NCBI RefSeq assembly: GCF_023242315.1
Contig: NZ_JALLIY010000014.1
Span: 62,001-126,000 of the forward strand
Direction: 5' to 3'
DNA from: Pseudomonas sp. MWU13-2105
GTDB taxonomy: Bacteria; Pseudomonadota; Gammaproteobacteria; Pseudomonadales; Pseudomonadaceae
Length of the DNA: 64,000 bases
Numbering within the stretch: position 1 is the stretch's first letter; every line of letters begins with the position of its first letter. Made by a program: the position numbers and the translations under genes. Shown in pieces: positions 16,457-25,628 of the stretch. The notes beneath the pieces are model-generated. The model was given only the letters and a program-made list of their open reading frames with translations, ran no database searches and was not told the DNA's origin.

Positions 16457-18598
16457 CTACACCCTGAACTGATTGATCAACCGCCGCTGCTGCTCCGCCA
16501 GCTTGGTCAACTGCGCACTGGCCGCGCTCGACTCGTCGGCACCGCCCGCCACTTCGTTGGCCACCTGGCCGATGTTGATCACGTTGCGGTTGATATCGTC
16601 GGCCACCGCGCTCTGTTCCTCGGCGGCGCTGGCGATCTGGGTGTTCATGTCGTTGATCACCGATACCGCCTGGGTAATGCTTTCCAGCGCCTGGGCCGCC
16701 TTGGCCGCGTGCTGCACGCTTTCGTCGGTCTTGGCCTGGCTGTCTTCCATGACCTTGACCACGTCGCGGGTGCCTTGCTGCAACTGCTGGATCATCGACT
16801 GGATTTCTTCCGTCGCCTTCTGGGTTTTCTGCGCCAGGTTGCGCACTTCGTCGGCCACCACCGCAAAGCCCCGGCCCTGCTCGCCGGCCCGGGCCGCTTC
16901 GATGGCGGCGTTGAGCGCCAGCAGGTTGGTCTGTTCGGCAATGCCGCGGATGGCCGTGAGGATCGCGTTGATGTTCTCGCTGTCCTTGGCCAGGGTCTGC
17001 ACCACGCTGACCGCGCGGCCGATCTCTAGCGCCAGGGCGCCAATGGAGGTCGAGGTGTCCTTGACGATGCGCATGCCGTCGCTGGCGGCCAGGTCGGCAT
17101 GGCTGGCGGCCTGGGCCGCCTGGGTCGCGTTGCGTGCCACGTCCTGGGCGGTCGCGGTCATTTCCTGAACAGCGGTGGCTACCTGGTCGATCTCGGCCAT
17201 CTGCTTGTGCACGCCCTGGTTGGTGCGGATCGCGATGTCCGCGGTGTGTTCGGAGGAGTCGCTGACACTCTGCACCGAGGTCACCACCTGACTGATCATC
17301 GCCTGCAACTTGATCAGGAAGGTGTTGAAACCCTTGGCGATCGAGCCCAGTTCGTCGGCGCGGTCGCTGCTCAGGCGACGGGTCAGGTCGCCTTCGCCCT
17401 GGGCGATGTCGTCGAGCATGGCGACCATTTGCTTGAGAGGGCGGGCGATGCCGTGGCCGACCAGCCAGATCACCAGTAGACCGAGGCCGGCGATCACCAG
17501 GCCGACCATCGCCATGCCGAAGATATCGGCCTTGCGCTGGGTGTCCAGGTCGCCCTGCAGCTTGTGCAGGTCGGCCATCACCGCGTCCAGCGGCAGTTGC
17601 AGCATCAGGGTCCAACGCGCGTCGGTCTGGCCGATGCCAAAGGGCAGGTAGAGTTCGATGATGCCTTTGTCCTTGTCGACGTTGTAGGTCACTTCGCCGC
17701 GATTGAGCTTGCCCATGGCCGCGACTTTGTCGGCCCCGAGCACGTCGCCGGCTTTCTCGCCGAACTTGCTCGAATCCTTGGTGTAGGCGACCAGGCGTCC
17801 ATTGGTGCCCACCAGCGCCATGTTGCCGGCGCCGCCATAGAGTTTCTGGTTGGCGCCCAGCAGCATGTCCTGGATGAAGTTCACCGACAGGTCGGCGCCG
17901 ACGATGCCCTGGAAGGCGCCGTTGAGCATGATCGGTTCGATAAAGGAGGCGAGCATGACCATCTTGTCACCGACCTTGTAGGGAGCCGGGTCGATCACGC
18001 AGGGTTTTTTGCTTTCCTTGGAGCACAGGTAGTACTCGCTGGCGCGGATACCGGTGGAGAGCAGCTTCTGGTCATCCACATCCACCAGGCTGGACTGGCC
18101 GAGGCTGCCGTCGTCGTTACGGAACCACCAGGGCAGGAAGCGCCCGTCCTTGGGGTCGATCCCGACGACCTTGGTATCGACATAGGCGGCGTCGTTGTGG
18201 TCCAGGGCATTCTTTTCCCAGCCGATATAGGTGCCGAGAATCTTCGGATTCTGCTGGACGTTTTCCTTGACCAGGCTGATCAGTTGTTCGCGGCTGAGGC
18301 TCAAGGCGGGCTTGCCGTCGGCGCCGGCGCTGCCGATCAGGCTGTTGACCCGGACCAGGCCGCCGGCAATCAGCAGCGGTGCTTCGAGTTCGCGCTGGAT
18401 CTGGCTGACCTGGGTGCGCGCCAGGGCATCCAGGCGTTGCTGGATCACCTGTTCGAATTGCGCCTGGGTCCGCTGTTGCACCATGTCCTGGGTCCTGGCT
18501 CCGGAGAACAGGGCATAGACCACCAGGGCCCCGACCACGCTGAGGATAATGGCGCCGGCCAGGGCCGCGACGGAAAACTGGATTGACTTGAATTTCAT
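16457..18598 (-). CDS. methyl-accepting chemotaxis protein with double CACHE sensor
   Basis: This 713-residue inner-membrane chemoreceptor has TM1 at about residues 8-30, a periplasmic double-CACHE domain to about 355, TM2 near 360-385, a HAMP domain and a signalling domain whose tip reads [40 protein letters not shown] precedes the ATG at 18598 ([10 protein letters not shown]); a start at 18625 adds nine residues without a ribosome site. The sensor part ([24 protein letters not shown]) reminds me of the TlpQ/McpU group, which binds polyamines and histamine, but I hold this only weakly. It is monocistronic and far from che genes. Confidence 0.92.
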   Translation of the reverse strand: MKFKSIQFSVAALAGAIILSVVGALVVYALFSGARTQDMVQQRTQAQFEQVIQQRLDALARTQVSQIQRELEAPLLIAGGLVRVNSLIGSAGADGKPALSLSREQLISLVKENVQQNPKILGTYIGWEKNALDHNDAAYVDTKVVGIDPKDGRFLPWWFRNDDGSLGQSSLVDVDDQKLLSTGIRASEYYLCSKESKKPCVIDPAPYKVGDKMVMLASFIEPIMLNGAFQGIVGADLSVNFIQDMLLGANQKLYGGAGNMALVGTNGRLVAYTKDSSKFGEKAGDVLGADKVAAMGKLNRGEVTYNVDKDKGIIELYLPFGIGQTDARWTLMLQLPLDAVMADLHKLQGDLDTQRKADIFGMAMVGLVIAGLGLLVIWLVGHGIARPLKQMVAMLDDIAQGEGDLTRRLSSDRADELGSIAKGFNTFLIKLQAMISQVVTSVQSVSDSSEHTADIAIRTNQGVHKQMAEIDQVATAVQEMTATAQDVARNATQAAQAASHADLAASDGMRIVKDTSTSIGALALEIGRAVSVVQTLAKDSENINAILTAIRGIAEQTNLLALNAAIEAARAGEQGRGFAVVADEVRNLAQKTQKATEEIQSMIQQLQQGTRDVVKVMEDSQAKTDESVQHAAKAAQALESITQAVSVINDMNTQIASAAEEQSAVADDINRNVINIGQVANEVAGGADESSAASAQLTKLAEQQRRLINQFRV

Positions 18599-18875
18599 GA
18601 GAGCTCCGGACGCAAGGCGTGACATCTGCCAATAGCTATCGGCCGGGATTTTTATCGACGTTAGGCGCGGACGACGAAATGACTGTTTTGAATGCGTCTG
18701 TGTCGCAAATGGATAGGTAGGAGAGCGTTATCTGTCGTGGCTTGGGCTGGTTTATGAATCTTTTCCTACGAGGAAGGTGGGATGTATCTGAAAATGATGT
18801 GCTACGTGTCGCTTGTATCTGGCGTAGATACAATTCGCCGCCTAGGATAACCGGCAGTTTTCAGGGAGAGTGTTC

Positions 18876-19694
18876 ATGGCTAGAAGTTGGGTATTGGGTG
18901 CGTTGGGCGCGGGTTTGTTGCTGGGCGGATGCCAGGCCGTGAATACCACCAATGGTGGTGCGGTCGGGGTGGAGCGCAAGCAGTACATGTTCAGTATGTT
19001 GTCGAGCCAGCAGGTCGACCAGATGTACGCGCAGTCGTACCAGAAGACCCTGGGTGAGGCGGGTGGCAAGGGCGTGCTGGACAAGAGCAGTGCCAATGCC
19101 AAGCGGGTCCAGGCGATTGCCAGGCGCTTGATCGCCCAGGCGCCGACCTTCCGTCCGGACTCGGCGCAATGGCAATGGGAGGTCAATCTGATCAAGAGTG
19201 ACGAGCTCAATGCCAATTGCGGCCCGGGCGGCAAGATCATCTTTTATAGCGGCCTGATCGATCAGCTCAAGCTGAGCGACGACGAGATTGCCGCGGTGAT
19301 GGGGCATGAAATTGCCCATGCCTTGCGCGAGCACGGCCGTGAGGCGATGTCCAAGGCTTATGGGATCGAGATGGCGAAGCAGGGCGCGGGGGCCTTGTTC
19401 GGCCTGGGGCAGGACAGCCTGGCGCTGGCCGATACCGTGGCCAACTACGGCATGACCTTGCCCAATAGCCGGGCCAACGAGAACGAGGCGGACCTGATCG
19501 GCCTGGAACTGGCGGCCCGTGCCGGCTACAACCCGAACGCGGCCATCAGCCTGTGGAACAAGATGAGCAAGGCGGCTGAAGGTGCGCCGCCGGAGTTCAT
19601 GAGTACCCACCCGGCGTCCGCCAGTCGGATTGCCTCGCTGGAGGCGGCGATTCCGAAGGTGATGCCATTGTACCAGCAGGCCAGGAAATCCTGA
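18876..19694 (+). CDS. M48-family metalloprotease lipoprotein
   Basis: This zinc endopeptidase of the LoiP/BepA/YcaL type is probably anchored to the outer membrane and involved in envelope protein quality control. The signal peptide ends in LLLGGC (Cys16). The catalytic HEIAH motif is in MGHEIAHALREHGRE, and the third zinc ligand is the Glu in ANENEADLIGLELAARAGYNP. Length is 272 residues. The ATG at 18876 is 7 nt from GGGAG; a GTG two codons upstream is less likely. There is no TPR domain, which distinguishes it from BepA. Confidence 0.92.
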   Translation: MARSWVLGALGAGLLLGGCQAVNTTNGGAVGVERKQYMFSMLSSQQVDQMYAQSYQKTLGEAGGKGVLDKSSANAKRVQAIARRLIAQAPTFRPDSAQWQWEVNLIKSDELNANCGPGGKIIFYSGLIDQLKLSDDEIAAVMGHEIAHALREHGREAMSKAYGIEMAKQGAGALFGLGQDSLALADTVANYGMTLPNSRANENEADLIGLELAARAGYNPNAAISLWNKMSKAAEGAPPEFMSTHPASASRIASLEAAIPKVMPLYQQARKS

Positions 19695-19724
19695 GTCACT
19701 ACGCGCCTATCGGTGATGCAGCTT

Positions 19725-19858
19725 GTGGCGAGCGGGCTTGTCGGGACGCCGCAGCGCCCCGTTCGGCTTAAAACCAGCGACGGTGTTCTACCTGGCACTA
19801 TGAAGTTGCTGATTTTAGGGCAGCTTCGCAGCCCAGCGCGGGCAAGCCCGCTCGCCAC
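19725..19858. repeat. REPIN, GTGGCGAGCGGGCTTG family
   Basis: Inverted REP units at 19725 and ending at 19858 (GGGCAAGCCCGCTCGCCAC) flank about 90 bp similar in layout to the copy at 9911. It is between the convergent protease and Mn exporter genes. Confidence 0.87.
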
Positions 19859-19882
19859 ACAAACCTACTCATCCAGACGGAT

Positions 19883-20467
19883 CTAGATCCAGCCGCTGCT
19901 CTGCATCGCCTTGTACACCGCGACCAGCGCGAGGATGAAGAACGCCGTCGCCGCCAGGCGGCGGATCAGGGTCAACGGCAGCTTGTCGGCGGCGAAGTTG
20001 CCCGCCAGCACCACCGGGACGTTGGCGATCAACATGCCCAGGGTGGTGCCGATGATCACCAGCCACAGCTCCGGATATTGCGCCGCCAGCATCACCGTGG
20101 CGATCTGGGTCTTGTCACCGATTTCGGCGAGGAAGAATGCGATCAGGGTGGTCAGGAACGGGCCGAACTTGCGCGCCGTGGTGGTCTCGTCATCGTCGAT
20201 CTTGTCCGGTACCAGGGTCCACAGGGCTGTGGCGGTAAAGCTCGCCGCGAGGATCCAGTGCAATACCGCATCGGAGAAGAAACTGCCGAACCAGGCGCCT
20301 ACCGCGCCGGCCGCCGCATGGTTGGCCAGGGTCGCCGCGATGATACCGGCAATGATCGGCCAGGGTTTGCGAAACCGTGCAGCCAGAATGAGTGCGAGCA
20401 GCTGCGTCTTGTCGCCGATTTCGGCCAAGGCAACGATTGCGGTGGGGACGAGCAGGGAGTCCAGCAT
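19883..20467 (-). CDS. mneA: GDT1/TMEM165-family manganese exporter (UPF0016)
   Basis: This 194-residue inner-membrane protein has six hydrophobic helices in two repeats. Each repeat carries the family signature: ALAEIGDKTQLLAL near residue 15 and FLAEIGDKTQIATV in the second half, where the acidic residues bind Mn2+ or Ca2+. The family exports excess manganese. A yybP-ykoY riboswitch in the leader strongly supports Mn2+ control and function. The ATG at 20467 has AGGA 7 nt upstream. The symbol follows the Vibrio gene. Confidence 0.9.
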   Translation of the reverse strand: MLDSLLVPTAIVALAEIGDKTQLLALILAARFRKPWPIIAGIIAATLANHAAAGAVGAWFGSFFSDAVLHWILAASFTATALWTLVPDKIDDDETTTARKFGPFLTTLIAFFLAEIGDKTQIATVMLAAQYPELWLVIIGTTLGMLIANVPVVLAGNFAADKLPLTLIRRLAATAFFILALVAVYKAMQSSGWI

Positions 20468-20475
20468 CAGGTTTT

Positions 20476-20546
20476 CCTAAGGGGCGGGTCGACACGGCTA
20501 TGACACGTACAGCCTTCCCGCCCCGGGTAAGGTGTGCGTGTCATAG
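20476..20546 (-). promoter_or_regulatory. riboswitch expression platform with two interlocked hairpins
   Basis: Two perfect inverted repeats interleave: 20481-20488 with 20517-20524 (GGGGCGGG/CCCGCCCC) and 20498-20507 with 20537-20546 (CTATGACACG/CGTGTCATAG). As nested simple hairpins they exclude each other. One arm of the first ends next to the AGGA ribosome site, so switching between them could control translation. Confidence 0.6.
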
Positions 20547-20549
20547 GTC

Positions 20550-20668
20550 TTGTCAAACCCTGGGCCCGTCTGTGCGGACCCTGGGTCGCATGCGCCATGG
20601 TCTGTTGACCAAGTATGTTGACGCATGCCGGACGAGCGTGGCGCTCGTGGGAGACTACTCCCCTAGGA
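20550..20668 (-). ncRNA. yybP-ykoY manganese riboswitch aptamer
   Basis: On the minus strand the two conserved loops are both present: GGGGAGTAG at 20663-20655 and GTCAACATACTTGG at 20622-20609. These match the L1 and L3 consensus of the yybP-ykoY class, which binds Mn2+ directly. The element lies in the ~250-nt leader of the GDT1-family exporter gene, the expected target. The exact ends are estimates. Confidence 0.85.
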
Positions 20669-20674
20669 CGGAGC

Positions 20675-20696
20675 GGATTCTGCCTAGGCAGAATCC
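20675..20696. promoter_or_regulatory. 22-bp perfect palindrome between rsmC and the riboswitch
   Basis: GGATTCTGCCT/AGGCAGAATCC is an 11+11 bp perfect palindrome without a spacer, 20 bp after the rsmC stop codon. There is no T tract on either strand. It may be an operator at the riboswitch promoter or a structured 3' end of rsmC. Confidence 0.5.
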
Positions 20697-20715
20697 ATTG
20701 CGCAAGCCTTCTTTT

Positions 20716-21714
20716 TCAGCCGCGCTTGGCGCTGTAGACCCGGAAGCCCTGGCCCTCGGCCTTGGTCACGCAACGTCCGAGATGCTCTTCGATCAACGGT
20801 TGATAGCGCAGGAAGCTGTTTGCCACCAATCGTAGTTCGCCGCCGTTTTTCAGATGTTTGGCTGCTTTTCGCAACAAGTTCTCTGTCGCCAGGTAATCGG
20901 TGTGAACCCCGACATGGAACGGCGGATTGCTCAGGATCGCACTCAAGCCCATGGGTGCGGCATCGATACCGTCACCGGTCAGAACTTCGCCATCGAGGCC
21001 GTTGGCGGCCAGGGTCAGGCGACTGCTGGCAGTGGCGAACGCATCGACGTCAAGCAGGATCACGTGGTTGTGCGGGTAACGGCGCTTCACCGCCGCGCCG
21101 AGGACGCCGGCGCCACAACCGAAGTCCAGCAGGTTGCCGCTCGGCAGTTTGTCCAGATGCTCCAGCAGCAGGGCGCTGCCGCGATCGAGGCGGCCGTGGC
21201 TGAATACCCCGGGCAGGCTGACCACCTTGAGCGGTCCTTCGGCCAGGTCCAGTTCGTAGTGACGGGCCAGGCTTTCCAGCGGCTGGACAAGCGGCGCCTC
21301 GGCCACGCTGACCTGCCACAGCTGGCAGTGTCGGGCGCTGTCGAGCTTGCGCGGCTTGCCGAAGGGGTTGAGCTGCTTGGCCGCGCCTTCGATGCCGCTG
21401 CGTTTTTCCCCGACCAGGAACACCTCGCCGCCGGGCAGGCGCGAGGCCACGGCGTTGAGCAGGTAGTCGGTCAGGTCCTTGGCCTTGGGCAGGAACACCA
21501 CGGCGCTGTCGAACGGGATCTCGGGGATATTCACGCCGAAATGGCTGCGGCCTTCGAAGCGCGCCTCCAGCGCCGCCTGATCGCCGGCGTGCCAGCACCA
21601 GCCGTGGGCGTTGGGCAGGCGTCCGAGCAGGTCGTCGGCGGGCAGCCCGGCGAGCAACAGCTTGCCCTGGAAATAATCGGCCTGACGAAGCAGTACTTCA
21701 CTGCGCGGATCCAT
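20716..21714 (-). CDS. rsmC: 16S rRNA m2G1207 methyltransferase
   Basis: This SAM-dependent enzyme methylates G1207 in 16S rRNA. The 332 residues fit RsmC: an N-terminal degenerate methyltransferase-like half (to about 165) and a catalytic C-terminal half with [15 protein letters not shown] for SAM binding and the NPPFH motif ([12 protein letters not shown]) of N2-guanine methyltransferases. RlmG is a close relative, but the length and the paired halves favour RsmC. The start at 21714 follows a weak AGGGAG-like site. Confidence 0.88.
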   Translation of the reverse strand: MDPRSEVLLRQADYFQGKLLLAGLPADDLLGRLPNAHGWCWHAGDQAALEARFEGRSHFGVNIPEIPFDSAVVFLPKAKDLTDYLLNAVASRLPGGEVFLVGEKRSGIEGAAKQLNPFGKPRKLDSARHCQLWQVSVAEAPLVQPLESLARHYELDLAEGPLKVVSLPGVFSHGRLDRGSALLLEHLDKLPSGNLLDFGCGAGVLGAAVKRRYPHNHVILLDVDAFATASSRLTLAANGLDGEVLTGDGIDAAPMGLSAILSNPPFHVGVHTDYLATENLLRKAAKHLKNGGELRLVANSFLRYQPLIEEHLGRCVTKAEGQGFRVYSAKRG

Positions 21715-21747
21715 GGTCTGCTCCCTGAAAAAAAGTGCCGCAGTCTA

Positions 21748-22713
21748 TCAACTGACAACCCGCAACGCTGCACCGTTGAAGAAACCCCGGGCGTTTTCCG
21801 TCAACTGGCCGACGATTCGTTGCCGGGCTTCACGGCTGCCCCAGGCGTTATGCGGGGTGACGATCAGGCGTGGGATATCGCCGGCCAGCAGCGGATTGCC
21901 GTTAGTCGGCGGTTCGACGCTCAGCACATCGGTGGCGGCCCCGCCCAGGTGGCCGCTGCGCAGGGCATCGGCCAGGGCCAGTTCATCGATCAGGCCGCCG
22001 CGGGCGGTATTGACCACCAAGGCCCCGGGCTTGAGCAACGCCAGTTCGGCGGCACCGATGAAGTGGCGGGTGTATTCGTTGAGCGGGCAGTGCAGGGTCA
22101 GCGCATCGACCTGCGGCAGCAGTTGCTCCAGCGGCACGCGATCGGCCCGGGCCGGACGCCCGGGAATCTGCCCGAGCAACACGCGCATGCCGAAGGCTTC
22201 GGCGAGGCGGGCCACCGCGCCGCCGAGTTCGCCATGGCCGAGCAGGCCGAGGGTCTTGCCTTCCAGTTCGACAATCGGGAAGTCCAGCAGGCAGAACTGC
22301 TTGGCCTGTTGCCAGCGGCCTTCGCCGACGGCTTTCTGGTAGTCGGTCAGGCGCGTGGCCAGGGCCAACAGCAGCATCAAGGTGTGCTGGGCCACCGACG
22401 GCGTGCCGTAGCCCTGGCAGTTGCTCACGGTAATGCCCTGGGCGCGGGCGGCGGCCAGGTCGACATTGTTGGTGCCGGTGGCGCTGATCAGGATCAGCTT
22501 CAGCTCGGGGCAGGCGGCCAGGGTCGCGGCGCTCAAGGGGACTTTGTTGCTGATGGCAACGCTGGCGCCTTTCAGGTGTTCGACGACAGTCTCCGGCGTG
22601 GTCGTGGCACACAGCCGCAGCTCATCGAAGCAGGCCCGCAGCGGCTCAAGGTCCAGATCGCCGAGATCCAGGGAGGGGTGATCGAGGAAGACCGCGCGGC
22701 GGGAGTTGCTCAT
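21748..22713 (-). CDS. D-2-hydroxyacid dehydrogenase (glycerate/hydroxypyruvate type)
   Basis: This 321-residue NAD(P)-dependent enzyme reduces a 2-oxoacid, or oxidises the D-hydroxyacid. The nucleotide site reads LGLLGHGELGGAVARLAE (GxGxxG variant with His in place of the usual Tyr/Met), and the catalytic Arg, Glu and His are in VNTARGGLIDE, LSVEPP and VTPHNAWGSREAR. The Trp after the His region fits the hydroxypyruvate reductase/HprA group. I chose the ATG at 22713 (MSNSRRAVF); the longer reading to 22770 lacks a ribosome site and would run up to the divergent gene. Confidence 0.85.
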   Translation of the reverse strand: MSNSRRAVFLDHPSLDLGDLDLEPLRACFDELRLCATTTPETVVEHLKGASVAISNKVPLSAATLAACPELKLILISATGTNNVDLAAARAQGITVSNCQGYGTPSVAQHTLMLLLALATRLTDYQKAVGEGRWQQAKQFCLLDFPIVELEGKTLGLLGHGELGGAVARLAEAFGMRVLLGQIPGRPARADRVPLEQLLPQVDALTLHCPLNEYTRHFIGAAELALLKPGALVVNTARGGLIDELALADALRSGHLGGAATDVLSVEPPTNGNPLLAGDIPRLIVTPHNAWGSREARQRIVGQLTENARGFFNGAALRVVS

Positions 22714-22796
22714 CAACTGTACCTTTTGTGCTAGGGGGTGAAGGCGTAAGGTGACGAGCCTAACAGACATATTCAGTGACTGAGGAGCCCAGCGCC

Positions 22797-23432
22797 GTGT
22801 CCATCTACCTGACGGAATTCTTGACCGTTGCCCTGATTCACCTGCTGGCGGTGGCCAGTCCCGGCCCGGACTTTGCCGTGGTGGTGCGCGAGAGCGTGAC
22901 CCATGGTCGACGTGCCGGCACCTGGACCGCGCTGGGCGTCGGCACGGCGATTTTCCTGCATGTGGGCTATTCGCTGCTGGGTATCGGCCTGATCGTGTCG
23001 CAATCGATCGTGCTGTTCAACGCCTTGAAATGGCTGGCGGCGGCCTACCTGCTGTACATCGGCTTCAAGGCTATCCGCGCCAAGCCGGCGAAGCCCGCGA
23101 CCGACGACCTGGCCTTGCAGGTGGGCGAGCGTACTGCCCGTGGCGCCTTTACCTCGGGCTTTGTGACCAATGGCCTGAATCCCAAGGCCACGCTGTTTTT
23201 CCTCTCGCTGTTCACCGTGGTGATCAACCCGCACACGCCGCTGTTGGTCCAGGCCGGCTACGGCGTGTATCTGGCCGTGGCCACCGCGCTGTGGTTCTGT
23301 CTGGTGGCGATGCTGTTCAGCCAGCAGCGTGTACGCGCCGGTTTCGCCCGCATGGGCCACTGGTTCGACCGGACCATGGGCGCGGTGTTGATCGCCATCG
23401 GGGTCAAGCTGGCCTTCACCGAGATGCATTGA
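22797..23432 (+). CDS. LysE/RhtB-family amino-acid exporter
   Basis: This 211-residue inner-membrane protein has about six hydrophobic segments and the family signature near residues 15-35 (HLLAVASPGPDFAVVVRESVTHGRRAG). It exports amino acids or derivatives; the substrate is unknown. GAGGAG lies 9 nt before the GTG at 22797; another GTG at 22776 is upstream of that site and is not used. Its 3' end overlaps the convergent AraC-type gene by 17 bp. Confidence 0.88.
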   Translation: MSIYLTEFLTVALIHLLAVASPGPDFAVVVRESVTHGRRAGTWTALGVGTAIFLHVGYSLLGIGLIVSQSIVLFNALKWLAAAYLLYIGFKAIRAKPAKPATDDLALQVGERTARGAFTSGFVTNGLNPKATLFFLSLFTVVINPHTPLLVQAGYGVYLAVATALWFCLVAMLFSQQRVRAGFARMGHWFDRTMGAVLIAIGVKLAFTEMH

Positions 23433-24189
23433 TCGAGCTGAACTGATTCAAGGCATTCAGGTAGTCCCGCGGGTTGTCGCCGAGCAGGCGCCGAAACATC
23501 GAACTGAAAGCCCGGGCGCTGCCATAGCCCAGGACCTTGGCCACGTGCTGCACGCTTTCCCCGGCGATCAGGCGTGGCAAGGCTTCCATCAGGCGTAGTT
23601 GCTGGCGCCAGGCATTGAAATTCATCCGCACTTGCTGCTGGAACAATCGCGCCAGGGTCCGGGTACTGGCGCCGACCTGCTGCGCCCAGTCCTCCAGGCT
23701 GTTGGGGTGATCCGGGGTTTCCAGCAGGGCCAGGCAGATCCGTTGCAGGCGCCGGTCGGTCGGCATCGGGATATGCAGCGGCAGATTCTCCAGGGCAGCC
23801 AGTTCTTCCAGCATAAGCTGCTGGATCAGCGGGTTCTTCGCCTGTTCCGGCCCTTGTACCGCGCGCACGATCAACTCCCGCAGCAACGGCGTCACCGCCA
23901 GTACACAGCAGCCGCGCAGGTTGGCCGGGGAATACTCGGCGGCGATAAATAACGAGCGCATGCGTACCTCGCCGCTCATGAAAATCTCATGCTCGACCCA
24001 GGGCGGAATCCACACCGCGCGGGTCGGCGGGATGATCCACGCACCTTCGGCGGTGACCAGGCGCATCACCCCGCACACGGCATAGAGCAACTGCGCTTCC
24101 TGATGGACGTGCAGTTCCTGGTGCGCGCCATCGGCATAATCGCGGGGATAGGCGCTGACCGGGCCGTGCAGGAAATGGCTGATTAACAT
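23416..24189 (-). CDS. AraC-family transcriptional regulator
   Basis: This 257-residue regulator has an N-terminal cupin sensor (HVHQEAQLLYAVCGVMRL and WIIPPTRAVWIPPWVEHEI) and a C-terminal AraC HTH pair (WAQQVGASTRTLARLFQQQ and VAKVLGYGSARAFSSMFRRLLGDNPRDY). The ATG at 24189 (MLISHFLHG) gives the usual length; a TTG reading from 24252 is less likely. It is divergent from an MFS transporter gene 106 bp away and probably controls it. Its 3' end overlaps the LysE-family gene. Confidence 0.9.
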   Translation of the reverse strand: MLISHFLHGPVSAYPRDYADGAHQELHVHQEAQLLYAVCGVMRLVTAEGAWIIPPTRAVWIPPWVEHEIFMSGEVRMRSLFIAAEYSPANLRGCCVLAVTPLLRELIVRAVQGPEQAKNPLIQQLMLEELAALENLPLHIPMPTDRRLQRICLALLETPDHPNSLEDWAQQVGASTRTLARLFQQQVRMNFNAWRQQLRLMEALPRLIAGESVQHVAKVLGYGSARAFSSMFRRLLGDNPRDYLNALNQFSSINASR

Positions 24190-24295
24190 GTCCGATTCCA
24201 CAAGTCTGTCTGGTTTGATGAGTTTGTTGGCAGAAATGCGTTTTGTCGCCAATTTAGCATAACGGACCGCTAACCTTCCTGACGTGTGTGCCGTG

Positions 24296-25480
24296 ATGAA
24301 CCAAGCCCGAAACGTAATCCGCTACATCAACGCAGCCCATGTGATCGACCACATGTTCATGCTGATTTACCCTGCCGCCGTGCTTGGCATGGGGCAGGCC
24401 TTCGGCCTCGACTTCGCCCGGATGATCGGCCTGTCCCTGGGCGGCTTCATTGCCTTCGGCGCCTGTTCGCTGCCGGCCGGCTGGCTGGGGGACCGCTGGA
24501 GCCGGCGCAGCATGATGCTGCTGTTCTTCTTCGGGATCGGCGCCGCGTCGATCTTTACCGGCCTGAGCAGCACGGCGCCGATGCTGACCCTGGGGCTGAC
24601 CCTGGTGGGTGTGTTCGCCGCGATCTACCACCCGGTGGGCACCGCGATGCTGGTCAGCTACGCGCGCAACCGGGGGCGTGAAATCGGCGTCAACGGCATG
24701 TGGGGCAACCTGGGCGTGGCGTTTTCGGCGCTGGTCACCGGCTTTCTGGTGGCGCAGTTCGGCTGGCGTTCGGCGTTTATCCTGCCGGGGGCGGTATCGA
24801 TCCTGCTCGGTGTGCTGTTTGCCTGGCAGGTGCGCGAAGAACCGATCCCGCAGTTGCCCCATGTGAAACTGCGCAACGCCAGCGGCCAGCAGATCTCCAT
24901 GATCATGGTCTTCAGTGTCCTGGCGCTGGTCACGGCCACCGGCGGGGTGGTGTTCAATGCCACCACCATGACCTACCCGAAACTGTTCCAGGAGCGCCTG
25001 TATGAGTGGCTCGCCTCGCCGCAGTTGCTCGGCGTGATCGTCAGCCTGGCCTATGCCTTTGGCGCGGTGGCGCAATTGAGCATCGGCCGGGTGCTCGACC
25101 GCATGAGCCTGAAGTGGCCGTTCGTGGTGCTGACCCTGTGCCAGGCGCCGTTGCTGTTCGGCCTGGCCTACGTCGACGGCCTGGCGGTGATGCTCCTGGG
25201 CGCGGCGCTGATGTTCGTGGTGTTCGGCCAGGTGACGGTGAATGATGCGATGGTCGCCAATTTTGTCGCGCCGCAGTGGCAATCGCGGGTCTTTGCCTTG
25301 CGCTACTGCCTGTCGTTCGGGGCCAGCGCGACGGCGATCCCGTTGATCGCCTTTGTCGAGCCGCGCCAGGGCTTTGCCGGCCTGTACCTGATCCTCGCGG
25401 GCTTCGCCGCGCTGACTTTTGTCGCCGCGCTGGTGTTCCCGCGCACTCCGGCCCAGCAGCCCGCGGGGCAGCCGGCCTGA
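24296..25480 (+). CDS. MFS transporter
   Basis: This 394-residue inner-membrane transporter has about 12 helices. The N-terminal His-rich helix (YINAAHVIDHMFMLIYPAAV) and DRWSRRSMMLLF in loop 2-3 resemble the fosmidomycin-resistance/Fsr-like branch. I prefer the ATG at 24296 (MNQARNVIRY) to the GTG at 24284. The divergent AraC regulator suggests an inducible efflux or uptake role. The substrate is not predictable. Confidence 0.85.
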   Translation: MNQARNVIRYINAAHVIDHMFMLIYPAAVLGMGQAFGLDFARMIGLSLGGFIAFGACSLPAGWLGDRWSRRSMMLLFFFGIGAASIFTGLSSTAPMLTLGLTLVGVFAAIYHPVGTAMLVSYARNRGREIGVNGMWGNLGVAFSALVTGFLVAQFGWRSAFILPGAVSILLGVLFAWQVREEPIPQLPHVKLRNASGQQISMIMVFSVLALVTATGGVVFNATTMTYPKLFQERLYEWLASPQLLGVIVSLAYAFGAVAQLSIGRVLDRMSLKWPFVVLTLCQAPLLFGLAYVDGLAVMLLGAALMFVVFGQVTVNDAMVANFVAPQWQSRVFALRYCLSFGASATAIPLIAFVEPRQGFAGLYLILAGFAALTFVAALVFPRTPAQQPAGQPA

Positions 25481-25628
25481 GCCTTGGCGGAGGTTTGTGT
25501 GGGTGCTGGCTGTGAGCTAGCACTCACGTTCGTCTGCAAATCATTCCTTTGGGTGATTTAGTGAGTGCGCGACGGCTCTAGAGTGCCTATCTTTAGCCAC
25601 GACCGTGCAGTCAGACCAAGGAAGTTCC

